Assembly: GCA_030037895.1 (NCBI GenBank)
Contig: JASHPW010000032.1
Span: 1-60,297, forward strand
Source: Xanthobacteraceae bacterium
GTDB lineage: Bacteria; Pseudomonadota; Alphaproteobacteria; Rhizobiales; Xanthobacteraceae
DNA length: 60,297 nucleotides
Reading direction: 5' to 3'
Below are positions 27,079-34,725 of this stretch, one piece after another; within the stretch, counting starts at the first letter, position 1, and the number at the start of each line of letters is the position of its first letter. The notes under the pieces are model-generated. The model saw nothing but the letters and a program-made list of their open reading frames with translations, made no database searches and was not told the origin of the DNA. The translations under genes and the position numbers were made by a program.

Positions 27079-28311
27079 ATGTATGACCCGGCAGGCCGTC
27101 AGTACCCAAATCTGGCTTTTCTCTGGCCGGCCTTTGCCGCCGCCGCGGCCAGCGAAATGGCCGGATTGGTGGCCAAGCAATTCGCCGATCTCGCTGTCGG
27201 GACGGACCGATCGACGGCGCACGAGCCGAGCTGGGCCACGCCTCATACGATCGCGCTCGAGCTCAAGACCGTGCGGTTGCGCGATTTCAGCATCGAGGCG
27301 ACGGGGTCGCCGACGTTGCTGTGCGCTCCGCTGGCCTTGCATAGTGCGGCTATCGCCGATTTTGCGCCGGGGCACAGCCTGATCGCCACCATGCGGCAGG
27401 GCGGGCTGCGGCGGCTGTTCGTCGCCGACTGGCGATCGGCGCGCGCGGACATGCGCTCTCTCGGCATCGACGATTATCTCGCCGACCTCAACGTGCTCGT
27501 CGACGCGATCGGCGGCGTGGTCGATCTCGTCGGCTTGTGCCAGGGAGGCTGGATGGCGCTCGTCTATGCGGCGCGTTTTCCGGCAAAGGTCCGCAAGCTC
27601 GTTCTGGCCGGCGCGCCGGTCGATATCACAGCGGCGCCGTCCGCCCTGTCGGAACTCGCCGACGCGAGCCCGCTGCCGGTCTTTCACGAGCTGGTGCGGC
27701 TTGGCGACGGAAACCTTCTCGGGAAGAGAGTGCTGAAATTCTGGAGCGTCGAGTCGGTGGCCGCCGAAGACGTGCGGCACGTGCTGCAGACGGAGGAACC
27801 GATCGGTTCCGCCGCCTTCGCCCGGCTCGAGGCGCTGTTTCGCGGCTGGTATAACTACACCGTCGACTTGCCGGGAGCGTTCTTCCTCGAAGTGGTGGAC
27901 AAGCTCTACAAGCGCAACGAACTCGCCGGCGGCCGCTTCGTCGCTCTCGGACAGCGGATCGACCTCGCGACGGTCAAGACGCCCGTCTTCATGTTGGCGG
28001 CGCGCGATGACGAATTGGTCGCTCCGCCGCAACTGTTCGCGGTCGAGCGGCTGGTGGGCACCGACGCACTCCATCTCCGCAAGATGATTGTCCCATCCCG
28101 CCATGTAGGGCTGTTCATGGGGAAGCGGATTCTCGAGGACGTGTGGCCGACGATCGTCCGTTGGCTTATGCCGTTGCCAATGATCAATCCGACGCGCGTT
28201 CCAAGCGCCGACAAGGACGTGTCAAGCCCACAAGAGCGGATGCTGCCCCGCGCGCGGCGCAATCCAAGTATTCGCAACGCGGACGCGAGATTTGATCCAT
28301 ATCAACGCTAA
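27079..28311 (+). CDS. PhaC-like alpha/beta hydrolase with a cysteine lipase box
   Basis: The 410-residue protein has an alpha/beta-hydrolase core related to PHA synthases. Its nucleophile elbow is LVGLCQGGW, so the residue is Cys154, as in PhaC, rather than the Ser of ordinary lipases. The acid is probably in ARDDELVAPP and the base in SRHVGLFMG. It lacks the long N-terminal PhaC domain and is shorter than class I PhaC (about 600) but close to class III PhaC (about 360); no PhaE partner is visible. It may be a synthase-like or thioesterase/depolymerase-like enzyme in PHA metabolism. The start is uncertain: ATG 27079 or TTG 27067, neither with a strong SD. A phasin gene follows. Confidence 0.72.
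   Translation: MYDPAGRQYPNLAFLWPAFAAAAASEMAGLVAKQFADLAVGTDRSTAHEPSWATPHTIALELKTVRLRDFSIEATGSPTLLCAPLALHSAAIADFAPGHSLIATMRQGGLRRLFVADWRSARADMRSLGIDDYLADLNVLVDAIGGVVDLVGLCQGGWMALVYAARFPAKVRKLVLAGAPVDITAAPSALSELADASPLPVFHELVRLGDGNLLGKRVLKFWSVESVAAEDVRHVLQTEEPIGSAAFARLEALFRGWYNYTVDLPGAFFLEVVDKLYKRNELAGGRFVALGQRIDLATVKTPVFMLAARDDELVAPPQLFAVERLVGTDALHLRKMIVPSRHVGLFMGKRILEDVWPTIVRWLMPLPMINPTRVPSADKDVSSPQERMLPRARRNPSIRNADARFDPYQR
28293..28306 (+). promoter_or_regulatory. FixK/FNR box before the phasin gene
   Basis: TTGATCCATATCAA is a perfect TTGAT-N4-ATCAA site. It overlaps the last codons of the PhaC-like gene. The centre is 73 bp before the phasin ATG; a -10-like TAGATT at 28328-28333 has the right spacing for class II activation. 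Confidence 0.82.
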
Positions 28312-28372
28312 ATCACCCGAGCGACACTAGATTATCAAATAATGTTTTTAAATAGTCGAATGGAGGCGTGCG

Positions 28373-28741
28373 ATGGTGCAAAAAGAAGCTCAAGGCGAGG
28401 CGAGCGAGAAGTCCTGGTTCGCCGCAATGGGAAAGAAGCGTGTCGAGGACTTCGCCAACGCGCAGACGGAGTTTCTCGGCAAACTCCAAGAGGCGAACCG
28501 GCAATGGTTCGAGCGCATGCAATCGGAAGCGAGTCTGGCGTCCGAATTGGCGTCGAAATTGTCTGCCGCGCGTTCAATCCCCGACGCGATGACCGCATGT
28601 CAGGAATGGACCGGCCGGCGGTTTGAGATGATGGCGGAGGACGGCAAGCATCTTCTGACCGATATCCAGAAATTCATCGAGACGGGCTCCCGCCTGGCGT
28701 CGAACGGCTGGCTGTCCAACCGCCCCGACGCCAGCACGTAG
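28373..28741 (+). CDS. Phasin-like PHA granule protein
   Basis: The 122-residue product is entirely helical and amphipathic, without signal or membrane helices. It has the phasin-like pattern WFAAMGKKRVEDFANAQTEFLGKLQEANRQWFERMQ followed by EWTGRRFEMMAEDGKHLLTDIQKFIETG. Phasins coat PHA granules and control their number and size. The ATG has a strong SD (GGAGG, six bases upstream). Its own FixK box and the neighbouring phaC and PhaC-like genes fit PHA accumulation under low oxygen. Confidence 0.8.
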   Translation: MVQKEAQGEASEKSWFAAMGKKRVEDFANAQTEFLGKLQEANRQWFERMQSEASLASELASKLSAARSIPDAMTACQEWTGRRFEMMAEDGKHLLTDIQKFIETGSRLASNGWLSNRPDAST

Positions 28742-28883
28742 GTCGAACGGGAAGCTGCGTACCCAGTGACGGATATTTGCGATCCGGCGGGCGCTCTTGA
28801 TCTTTATCTTGCGACCCGCCTGTTCGCATTTTCGATCGCGGCGACGTGTCGATAATAAGCAAAAGACCCGTAGGGAGGGTTCA

Positions 28884-29075
28884 ATGAAGACGAATGCGAG
28901 CGTTGAGGAACGTCCCGACGTTTCAATCGATGAACGCATGTCGCATGCGCTTATCATGTGGATTCTGAAGTTGCGTTGGATGGGCATGGAGAATGAAGCC
29001 GAGCGGATAGAGGTCGCGCTGCGCCGCGCCGATCCGGAATGCGGCTTGCTGGCCGTTCCCCTGGAGACGGATTAG
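28884..29075 (+). CDS. Small helical protein of unknown function, 63 aa
   Basis: The 63-residue product (MKTNASVEERPDVSIDE..., then MSHALIMWILKLRWMGME and EVALRRADPECGLLAVP) has an amphipathic helix and no known domain. The ATG has a strong SD (AGGGAGGG). A degenerate FixK-like site, TTGATCTTTATCTT at 28797-28810, lies at a suitable distance, although the right half is poor. It sits between the phasin gene and the convergent phaC, so a link with PHA granules is plausible but only by location. Confidence 0.6.
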   Translation: MKTNASVEERPDVSIDERMSHALIMWILKLRWMGMENEAERIEVALRRADPECGLLAVPLETD

Positions 29076-29084
29076 CCTCTGCTC

Positions 29085-30965
29085 TTATTGCATGAGGACG
29101 TATGCGCCCGGAGCGTTGCCAAGCGGCGGATATCCCGCCGCAGGCGCGCCCATAGGCGCCGGTGTCGTTGCCGCGCCGGAGCGGTCGCAAAGCCAAGCGA
29201 CCCATTCCGGCCACCAGGAGCCGTCCTTGCGCGGCGCCTCCGCCAGGAACCGTTCCGGATCGAGATAGTGATGATCGATCATCTTGGTGGCGATCCGGAA
29301 GCTGCGCCCGCGATGGCCCGGCTCCGACACGATACCGGCATTGTGACCGCCGGTTGTGAGCAGGTACGTCACCTCGGTCTCGGCCTGCAGGTTGATCTTG
29401 TAGGTCGAGCGCCAAGGCGCCACGTGGTCACGCTCCGTTCCCACCGCGAAGATCGGTACGCGAATGTCGGTGAGCGTGACCGGCTTGCCGGCGGCCACGA
29501 AGCGGCCTTCGGCGAGATCATTATCGAGAAAAAGCTGGCGCAGATACTGCGAATGCATGCGGTAGGGCATGCGCGTCGCATCCGCATTCCACGCCATAAG
29601 GTCGGTCATCGCCTGCCGATCGCCGAGCATGTAATCGTGGACGACGCGGGACCAGACGAGGTCATTCGACCGCAGCATCTGGAAAGCGCCGGCCATCTGC
29701 CGGCTATCCAGGAATCCCTGCTCCCACATCATGTCTTCGAGGAAGGCGAGCTGGCTCTCGTTGATGAACAGCATCAGTTCGCCGGCCTCGGTGAAATCGG
29801 TCTGCGCGGCGAGCAAGGTGAGCGTCGCGATCCGCTCGTCGCCGTCACGAGCCATCGCCGCGGCCGCGATCGCGAGGAGCGTTCCGCCGAGACAATAGCC
29901 GACCGCGTGAATCTTCTGCTTCGGCACGATCGCGCCTATGACGTCGAAGGCGCTCATGATGCCCAGCGTCCGATAGTCTTCCATTCCGAGATCGCGGTCT
30001 TCCGAATCCGGATTCTTCCAGGAGATCATAAACACGGTGAAGCCCTGATCGGTCAGGTATTTTACCAGGGAGTTCTGCGGCGAGAGATCGAGGATATAAT
30101 ATTTCATGATCCAGGCGGGAACGATCAGGATCGGTTCCGGCCGGACGTTGGCGGTCGCCGGCGCATATTGGATCAGCTCGATGAGGCGGTTGCGATAGAC
30201 GATCCTGCCGGGAGTTATCGCCACGTCGCGGCCGACGACGAAATTCTCGGCGCCGACCGGATTCTCGCCGCCGACGCCGCGCTGCCAATCCTCCAGGAAG
30301 TTCTGAAATCCTCGCGCGAGATTGAGGCCGCCGGTGTTGATCGTGCGCGCGAGAATTTCAGGGTTGGTCGGCGGAAAGTTCGACGGCGCGAACATGTCGA
30401 GGAGCTGCCGCGACATGAACTCGATCAGCTCTTCGTGCCGCTGCGAAACTCCGCGCACGCCGGTCGTGGCGTTGTGCCACCATTGCTGTTGCAGCAAGAA
30501 TGCCTGATAGATCAGGTTGAACGGCCATTTCTGCCACTCGGAGCCGACGAAACGCCGGTCTTGCGGCAGCGGTTCGATGCAGCAGGGCGCGTTTGCGCCC
30601 TCGATCGCCTCGCGCCGGACATAGCTTCCGAACCGGATGGTCTTGCGCATCGCCTTGTTCAGGAGCTGGACGCGTTTGCCCGGTGCATAGGCAAGATGCG
30701 TTGCCCAATCCAAATAGGCCTGGGTGAGCGCCGCCGGCGAAAGTCCGCCGGTAAAGCGGGCGATCGCGGCGTGCAGCGAGCGGTCGACGACATCTGCAAC
30801 CGTTGCGGCCGACGAGGAGTCCCGGTCTTTTAGCCGGCTGGTCCGCCCGATTGCAGCCATTGTCACTGTGGGCATGCTCTTCAGCTGGCTCTGCGGCCTT
30901 CCCAGGCGACTCGAACTTCCGCTTTCTGTCGAAGCTTTTCCACGCAACTCCGCCGTTTCGACCAT
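29085..30965 (-). CDS. phaC: Class I polyhydroxyalkanoate synthase
   Basis: The 626-residue enzyme polymerises (R)-3-hydroxyacyl-CoA into PHA. The N-terminal PhaC domain contains SEWQKWPFNLIYQAFLLQQQWW. The alpha/beta core has the nucleophile Cys358 in VGYCLGGT, the aspartate in VGTERDHVAPW and the histidine in TTGGHNAGIV. Length fits class I. The ATG at 30965 is preferred because GGAG lies eight bases upstream. Also, the FixK-like site at 31054-31067 predicts transcription from about 31019, which would cut off the earlier in-frame ATGs. The C-terminal 20 residues are Pro/Gly/Ala-rich. Confidence 0.95.
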   Translation of the reverse strand: MVETAELRGKASTESGSSSRLGRPQSQLKSMPTVTMAAIGRTSRLKDRDSSSAATVADVVDRSLHAAIARFTGGLSPAALTQAYLDWATHLAYAPGKRVQLLNKAMRKTIRFGSYVRREAIEGANAPCCIEPLPQDRRFVGSEWQKWPFNLIYQAFLLQQQWWHNATTGVRGVSQRHEELIEFMSRQLLDMFAPSNFPPTNPEILARTINTGGLNLARGFQNFLEDWQRGVGGENPVGAENFVVGRDVAITPGRIVYRNRLIELIQYAPATANVRPEPILIVPAWIMKYYILDLSPQNSLVKYLTDQGFTVFMISWKNPDSEDRDLGMEDYRTLGIMSAFDVIGAIVPKQKIHAVGYCLGGTLLAIAAAAMARDGDERIATLTLLAAQTDFTEAGELMLFINESQLAFLEDMMWEQGFLDSRQMAGAFQMLRSNDLVWSRVVHDYMLGDRQAMTDLMAWNADATRMPYRMHSQYLRQLFLDNDLAEGRFVAAGKPVTLTDIRVPIFAVGTERDHVAPWRSTYKINLQAETEVTYLLTTGGHNAGIVSEPGHRGRSFRIATKMIDHHYLDPERFLAEAPRKDGSWWPEWVAWLCDRSGAATTPAPMGAPAAGYPPLGNAPGAYVLMQ

Positions 30966-31053
30966 GGCGCTCGCTCCAAAATATTTGTTAGTTTGAACCT
31001 TTGATCGCATTGCGTCCATGATCAAAATCAAAAACGACCGGCGCGAACGACTT

Positions 31054-31067
31054 TTGACAAAACGCAA
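31054..31067 (-). promoter_or_regulatory. Imperfect FixK/NnrR-type box before phaC
   Basis: The plus-strand sequence is TTGACAAAACGCAA, a TTG-N8-CAA dyad with a perfect left half and a weaker GCAA right half. Its centre is 95 bp before the phaC ATG. It could also act on the divergent gene at 31111, but that start is too close for a standard -41.5 arrangement. Confidence 0.5.
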
Positions 31068-31110
31068 AGCCTGACCGGCGGCAATGCGCGATTATTTAAT
31101 AAAGGAAATC

Positions 31111-31314
31111 ATGCGCAATTGGCAGCCAATATCGACTGCGCCATTCGATCGCGATCTGGAGCTTAGCGTGATCGAAAATGGGAAAGTTTATCCGCTTGTT
31201 TTTCCGTGCCGCCGGACCATGAGCGGATGGATACATGCCTCGACGGGCCAACCCGTTCGTGTCGATCCTACGCATTGGCGGGAGTGGCCTGAGCAACAGT
31301 CCGAAGGGGGTTGA
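31111..31314 (+). CDS. Small conserved protein of unknown function, 67 aa
   Basis: The product starts MRNWQPISTAPFDRDLELSV and ends THWREWPEQQSEGG. It is Trp/Pro-rich with blocks WQPISTAPFDRDLEL, YPLVFPCRR, GWIH and DPTHWREWP that look conserved; similar short proteins are common in Rhizobiales. AAGGAA lies a few bases before the chosen ATG; a second in-frame ATG at 31084 is less likely. It is divergent from phaC and convergent with the 54-aa gene. Confidence 0.65.
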   Translation: MRNWQPISTAPFDRDLELSVIENGKVYPLVFPCRRTMSGWIHASTGQPVRVDPTHWREWPEQQSEGG

Positions 31315-31328
31315 AATCGTGCGGGTAC

Positions 31329-31493
31329 TCACTTCCCGTCATTGTCGTCGGCGGGCAACTTCGCCAATTTGGCCTCTTCCTCCGCGAGCAACTCCATAAT
31401 CATCCGCCGCTTGGACGTATCCTTCTCGTCCTTCAGCAGGTCCCGATAGTGTTTGATGTTGAGATTGATGATTGTTCGGGCGGAGGGGCCCAT
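31329..31493 (-). CDS. 54-aa small protein sharing a FixK-type box with the Crp-family regulator
   Basis: The frame starts MGPSARTIINLNIKHYRDLL and continues KDEKDTSKRRMIMELLAEEEAKLAKL. It is a charged helical protein with the H-Y-R-x-L-L-K and ELLAEEEAKL pattern seen in short Rhizobiales proteins of unknown function. The coding start is 84 bp from the centre of the perfect palindrome at 31571-31584, which it shares with the divergent regulator gene. A regulatory or ribosome/stress role is possible, but there is no direct evidence. Confidence 0.6.
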   Translation of the reverse strand: MGPSARTIINLNIKHYRDLLKDEKDTSKRRMIMELLAEEEAKLAKLPADDNDGK

Positions 31494-31570
31494 GCAAGCA
31501 TGCTCCCGATACTGTGCAAATTCCTAGCATCGGGCAATTGCGTTCGCCAAGAGTGCCGCCGGACAATAGT

Positions 31571-31584
31571 TTGATCGCGATCAA
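31571..31584. promoter_or_regulatory. Perfectly palindromic FixK/FNR box between two divergent genes
   Basis: TTGATCGCGATCAA is a perfect 14-bp palindrome; with flanking bases TTTGATCGCGATCAAA it extends to 16 bp. It is centred 57 bp before the Crp-family regulator start (31635) and 84 bp before the 54-aa gene start (31493). Symmetry allows activation in both directions. Confidence 0.85.
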
Positions 31585-31634
31585 ACTTCGACGCGGTTTT
31601 TGGCGCACAATATTCGATGCAAGAGGAGGCACAA

Positions 31635-32396
31635 ATGGCGAAGGCCGCAACGTCAAACGGCAATCCCGGGCCGGCCGTCCGAGCCATTGACCAGTGGCTG
31701 TCTTCGTCGGGACGAATGCATCAATTGCTCACCGATCAAGAGCGCGCCCATCTGGCCGTTATCGCATCAATTGTTCGCTTCAAGAAAGGCGAGGTCATAT
31801 ACCGCGAAGGGCAGAGCGTCGACGCGATTTTCAATATTATCAATGGAATTGTGACTTCATACAGGAAAGCGCGCAGCGGCGACGAACATATCGCGGCGTT
31901 CCTGTTTCCCGGCGACTTGTTCGGGCTGTCTGAAGAAGGGCGCTACACGAATTCGACCAGGGCGATAACGCCGGTAACCGCATATCGCCTCCCGATACCC
32001 GCGATACGCAGCCGGCTTGCGAAAGACGCAACGTTGGAATTCCACGTTATCTGCAAGCTTTGCCACGAGCTTCGTCAGGCTCAGCGTCACGCGTTCCTTC
32101 TCACCGAGAGGAGAGCTGTCGTTAAATTGGCGATGTTCCTGCAAATGCTCGAACAACTCCAAGCCGCTCGGGGTGAACAAACGGCCGAAATCCACCTGTC
32201 GATGAATCGATCCGAAATCGGAGAGTACGCCGGAATGACGCTGGCGGCCGTCAGCAGGGCGTTTCACAGCCTGATTGCGCGCGGCGTCGTCAAGGTCCGG
32301 GACCGGCGGAACGTGAGCATCGTCGACCGCAACGCATTCGACAAGATCGCAGGCGATGCGATCGGGGCCTCGGCGCCGCCCAGGCCGTCTGCGTAG
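31635..32396 (+). CDS. Crp/Fnr-family transcription regulator
   Basis: The 253-residue protein has an N-terminal cyclic-nucleotide-like beta-barrel (FKKGEVIYREGQSVDAIFNI, FLFPGDLFGLSEEG), a dimerisation helix and a C-terminal winged helix (LSMNRSEIGEYAGMTLAAVS). It has no N-terminal cysteine cluster, so it is not an Fe-S FNR. In the recognition helix the Glu that reads the G of TTGA in FixK/FNR is replaced by Ala (LAAVSRAF instead of x-E-x-VSR). It therefore probably recognises a different site. The ATG at 31635 has a strong AGGAGG SD and fits the start predicted from the FixK box; the ATG 18 bp earlier would overlap the predicted transcript start. Confidence 0.88.
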   Translation: MAKAATSNGNPGPAVRAIDQWLSSSGRMHQLLTDQERAHLAVIASIVRFKKGEVIYREGQSVDAIFNIINGIVTSYRKARSGDEHIAAFLFPGDLFGLSEEGRYTNSTRAITPVTAYRLPIPAIRSRLAKDATLEFHVICKLCHELRQAQRHAFLLTERRAVVKLAMFLQMLEQLQAARGEQTAEIHLSMNRSEIGEYAGMTLAAVSRAFHSLIARGVVKVRDRRNVSIVDRNAFDKIAGDAIGASAPPRPSA

Positions 32397-32508
32397 TCGA
32401 TACAGCGGCAAAATATCCGCCCCGAATACCCGCCCGGGGGGCGCCTTCGTTGCAAGCGAAAGACCGCCCCCAAGCTTCGCGGCTCATGCCGCGGCGGATA
32501 CTCCGGGT

Positions 32509-33036
32509 TCAGGCCGCTTTAACGGTGATCTTCTTTGCCGCCTTCTGCGTCTCCGTGCTCTTCGGCAACGTCACCGTGAGCACGCCCTTCTTGAAGCTTG
32601 CCTCGATCTTGTCGGCATCGACGCCGTCGGGCACCTGAAAGGCGCGCTGGAACGAGCCAAAGCTGCGTTCGCTCAGGTGGTAGTCTTTCTTCTTTTCCTC
32701 TTTCTCTTCCTGTTTCTCACCCTTGATGGTCAGCACGCCATCGGCGAACTTCACCTCGATGCTCTTCTCGTCCATGCCGGGCAACTCGGCGGTGACCTCA
32801 TAGGCCTTGTCGGTCTCCGCGACGTCGACGGCCGGCACCGCCCAGTCCGCCTCGCGCCGCCAAAACGGCGTGGCGTCAAACAAGGAACGGTGGAACGGCG
32901 AGCGCCCGATGCCGGCATCGAAATCGTCGAACAGCCGATCGATTTCCCGCCGCAGACCTTCGAACGGCCGCCATACGTGAGGCGCCGGCACGGAGATCTT
33001 CTCGGTTTTCACGGGTAGTTTTGTGGCTTCAGCCAT
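32509..33036 (-). CDS. Hsp20 small heat-shock protein
   Basis: The 175-residue chaperone has an alpha-crystallin domain (about 62-160: VPAVDVAETDKAYEVTAELPG, GVLTIKGEKQEE, FQRAFQVPDGVDADKIEASF, KKGVLTVTLPK) and a C-terminal ITV, the I-x-I/V oligomerisation motif. ATP-independent holdases of this type bind unfolding proteins. The gene is preceded by a FixK-type box centred 66 bp from its ATG, so induction is expected under oxygen limitation rather than only heat; no ROSE-like or CIRCE element was noticed in its short leader. Confidence 0.93.
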   Translation of the reverse strand: MAEATKLPVKTEKISVPAPHVWRPFEGLRREIDRLFDDFDAGIGRSPFHRSLFDATPFWRREADWAVPAVDVAETDKAYEVTAELPGMDEKSIEVKFADGVLTIKGEKQEEKEEKKKDYHLSERSFGSFQRAFQVPDGVDADKIEASFKKGVLTVTLPKSTETQKAAKKITVKAA

Positions 33037-33095
33037 GACGTATCCTCCATGCGGTTGGAACTTGAAAATAACTAGCCCCAGCCACGGGTTTTACG

Positions 33096-33109
33096 TTGAT
33101 ATGCATCAA
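33096..33109 (-). promoter_or_regulatory. FixK/FNR box between hsp20 and chaB
   Basis: TTGATATGCATCAA matches TTGAT-N4-ATCAA exactly and is nearly a full palindrome. It is centred 66 bp before the hsp20 ATG and 117 bp before chaB, so hsp20 is the better target, but bidirectional use is possible. Confidence 0.82.
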
Positions 33110-33219
33110 AGACGCGTCAAGCCCGAACGGCCATAAAATTTATACAAAACAACGATCCCTGCGCGCCGGCTGGATGTCAGGGGATCGTTATCATCGTCGA
33201 ACAGCCGCGGGAAATCCTC

Positions 33220-33438
33220 ATGCCGTATCGAACAAATGCCGATCTGTCGGACTCCATCAGGGTACATCTTCCCGATCACGCCCAAAACATCTACCGCGAA
33301 GCCTTCAATCATGCCTACGCCGCGCATGCCGGCGATGTCCGGCAAGAAGAGGCCGCGCATCGGATCGCCTGGGCCGCGGTCAAGCGTTCGTATGCCAAAG
33401 TCGGCGCCGACTGGATTCCTCGGACCGGACGGGCGTGA
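33220..33438 (+). CDS. ChaB-family small protein
   Basis: The 72-residue product is a close match by eye to ChaB: it begins MPYRTNADLSDSIRVHLPDH, followed by AQNIYREAFNHAY and AHRIAWAAVKRSYAK. ChaB was named as a regulator of the ChaA cation antiporter, but its biochemical role is not established; no chaA is present here. It is divergent from hsp20 with a FixK box between them. Confidence 0.88.
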   Translation: MPYRTNADLSDSIRVHLPDHAQNIYREAFNHAYAAHAGDVRQEEAAHRIAWAAVKRSYAKVGADWIPRTGRA

Positions 33439-33597
33439 GAGCGCAGAACCGTCACGCCACAGTAAATCCCCTTAAGGCCAATTCCTCAATTTTTCAGCGA
33501 CCGGGCGCGATCTAACCTTGCGGCCGGCTATGAGCGAAGGCGCATCGGGGGCGCGGCGCCGCGGCCGAATCCCGAGGTTGACAGACTTGAGCGTGAA

Positions 33598-34725
33598 ATG
33601 AACAAAACCGACGACATCGACCATCCGCCATGGCCGGCGATCGAACACGGCGAGCCGCAGCCGCAGCCGCCGCACCCTCCGGTTCCGGCACAACACAGCA
33701 CTCATTTGCCGGCCTTGCCGACGCCCGAGCGCGGGCGTCGGCGCCGCTGGTGGCTTCGCATCGCGCTTGCGCTCGTCGTTTTGGCCGGCGGCGCCGGTGG
33801 TGCGTATTATTGGTGGCAGCGGCTCCACCCGCCGCTGCCGCCCGGCATCGTTTTCGGCAACGGCCGGCTCGAAGCGGACGAGATCAACATCGACACCAAA
33901 TACGCCGCCCGCATCGCCGAGATACTGGCCGATGAAGGCGACCTGGTCAAAGCCGGCCAGGTTGTCGCGCGCATGGACACCAGGGACCTCGCCGCCTCGT
34001 TGAAAAAATCGCAAGCCCAAGTCCGGCAGGCGCGCCGCGCCGTCGATGAAGCCAACGCCAATGTGGCGCAGCAGCGGGCCCAGTCGCTCTTGGCGCAGCA
34101 GGAATACGACCGCGCCGCCTATCTCGTGCAGAAGGGATTCCAGACCAAGGAAGTCTTGGATGAGCGCCAACAACAACTCGATGGCGCTCATGCCGCATTG
34201 GACGCGGCGACGCAGCGGGTGACGGAATCCCGGCATGCGCTGGAAGCGGCGACCCACGACGTCGAGCTCTACAACGTCGAGATCAACGACGACACGCTCG
34301 TGGCGCCGGTCGACGGCCGCATCCAGTACCGGGTCGCCAATGTCGGCGAGGTGCTTCCGGCCGGCGGCCATGTCTTCGCGATGCTCGACACCTCCTACGT
34401 CTACATGGACATCTATTTGCCGACTGCCGCGGCGGGAAAGGTGAAATACGGGGCCGACGCCCGCATCGTGGCCGACGCCTATCCGAACGTCGCGATCCCC
34501 GCCAAAGTCTCGTTCATCGCCACGCAAGCCCAGTTCACGCCGAAAACTGTCGAGACGCAAAGCGAACGCGACAAGCTGATGTTCCGTGTCCGCGTGCGCA
34601 TCAACGCCGATTGGTTGCGGGCGCGCACCGACGCCGTGAGCAGCGGATTGCCGGGTGTCGCTTACGTGCTGACCGGTCGCGCCACGAAGTGGCCCGAATG
34701 GCTGCGGGGAGGCGTCGTGCAATGA
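33598..34725 (+). CDS. HlyD-family membrane-fusion protein of an RbbA-type exporter
   Basis: The 375-residue periplasmic adaptor has a Pro-rich cytoplasmic N-terminus (1-45), one membrane anchor (about 50-72), a biotinyl-lipoyl-like half motif ([21 protein letters not shown]), a long coiled-coil hairpin (about 130-225) and a second lipoyl half plus barrel ([20 protein letters not shown]). It corresponds to YhiI in the E. coli yhiI-rbbA-yhhJ set. The stop overlaps the start of the ATPase gene (ATGA). No FixK-type box is visible in the 160 bp upstream. Confidence 0.88.
   Translation: MNKTDDIDHPPWPAIEHGEPQPQPPHPPVPAQHSTHLPALPTPERGRRRRWWLRIALALVVLAGGAGGAYYWWQRLHPPLPPGIVFGNGRLEADEINIDTKYAARIAEILADEGDLVKAGQVVARMDTRDLAASLKKSQAQVRQARRAVDEANANVAQQRAQSLLAQQEYDRAAYLVQKGFQTKEVLDERQQQLDGAHAALDAATQRVTESRHALEAATHDVELYNVEINDDTLVAPVDGRIQYRVANVGEVLPAGGHVFAMLDTSYVYMDIYLPTAAAGKVKYGADARIVADAYPNVAIPAKVSFIATQAQFTPKTVETQSERDKLMFRVRVRINADWLRARTDAVSSGLPGVAYVLTGRATKWPEWLRGGVVQ

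Noticed and set aside
31635-32396. Calling the Crp-family regulator FNR
   Set aside because: It has no N-terminal cysteine cluster and lacks the recognition-helix Glu, so it is neither an Fe-S FNR nor a clear FixK.
33439-33597. A FixK box before the RbbA-type exporter operon
   Set aside because: Only TTGACAGACTTGAG is present, which does not have the CAA half-site.
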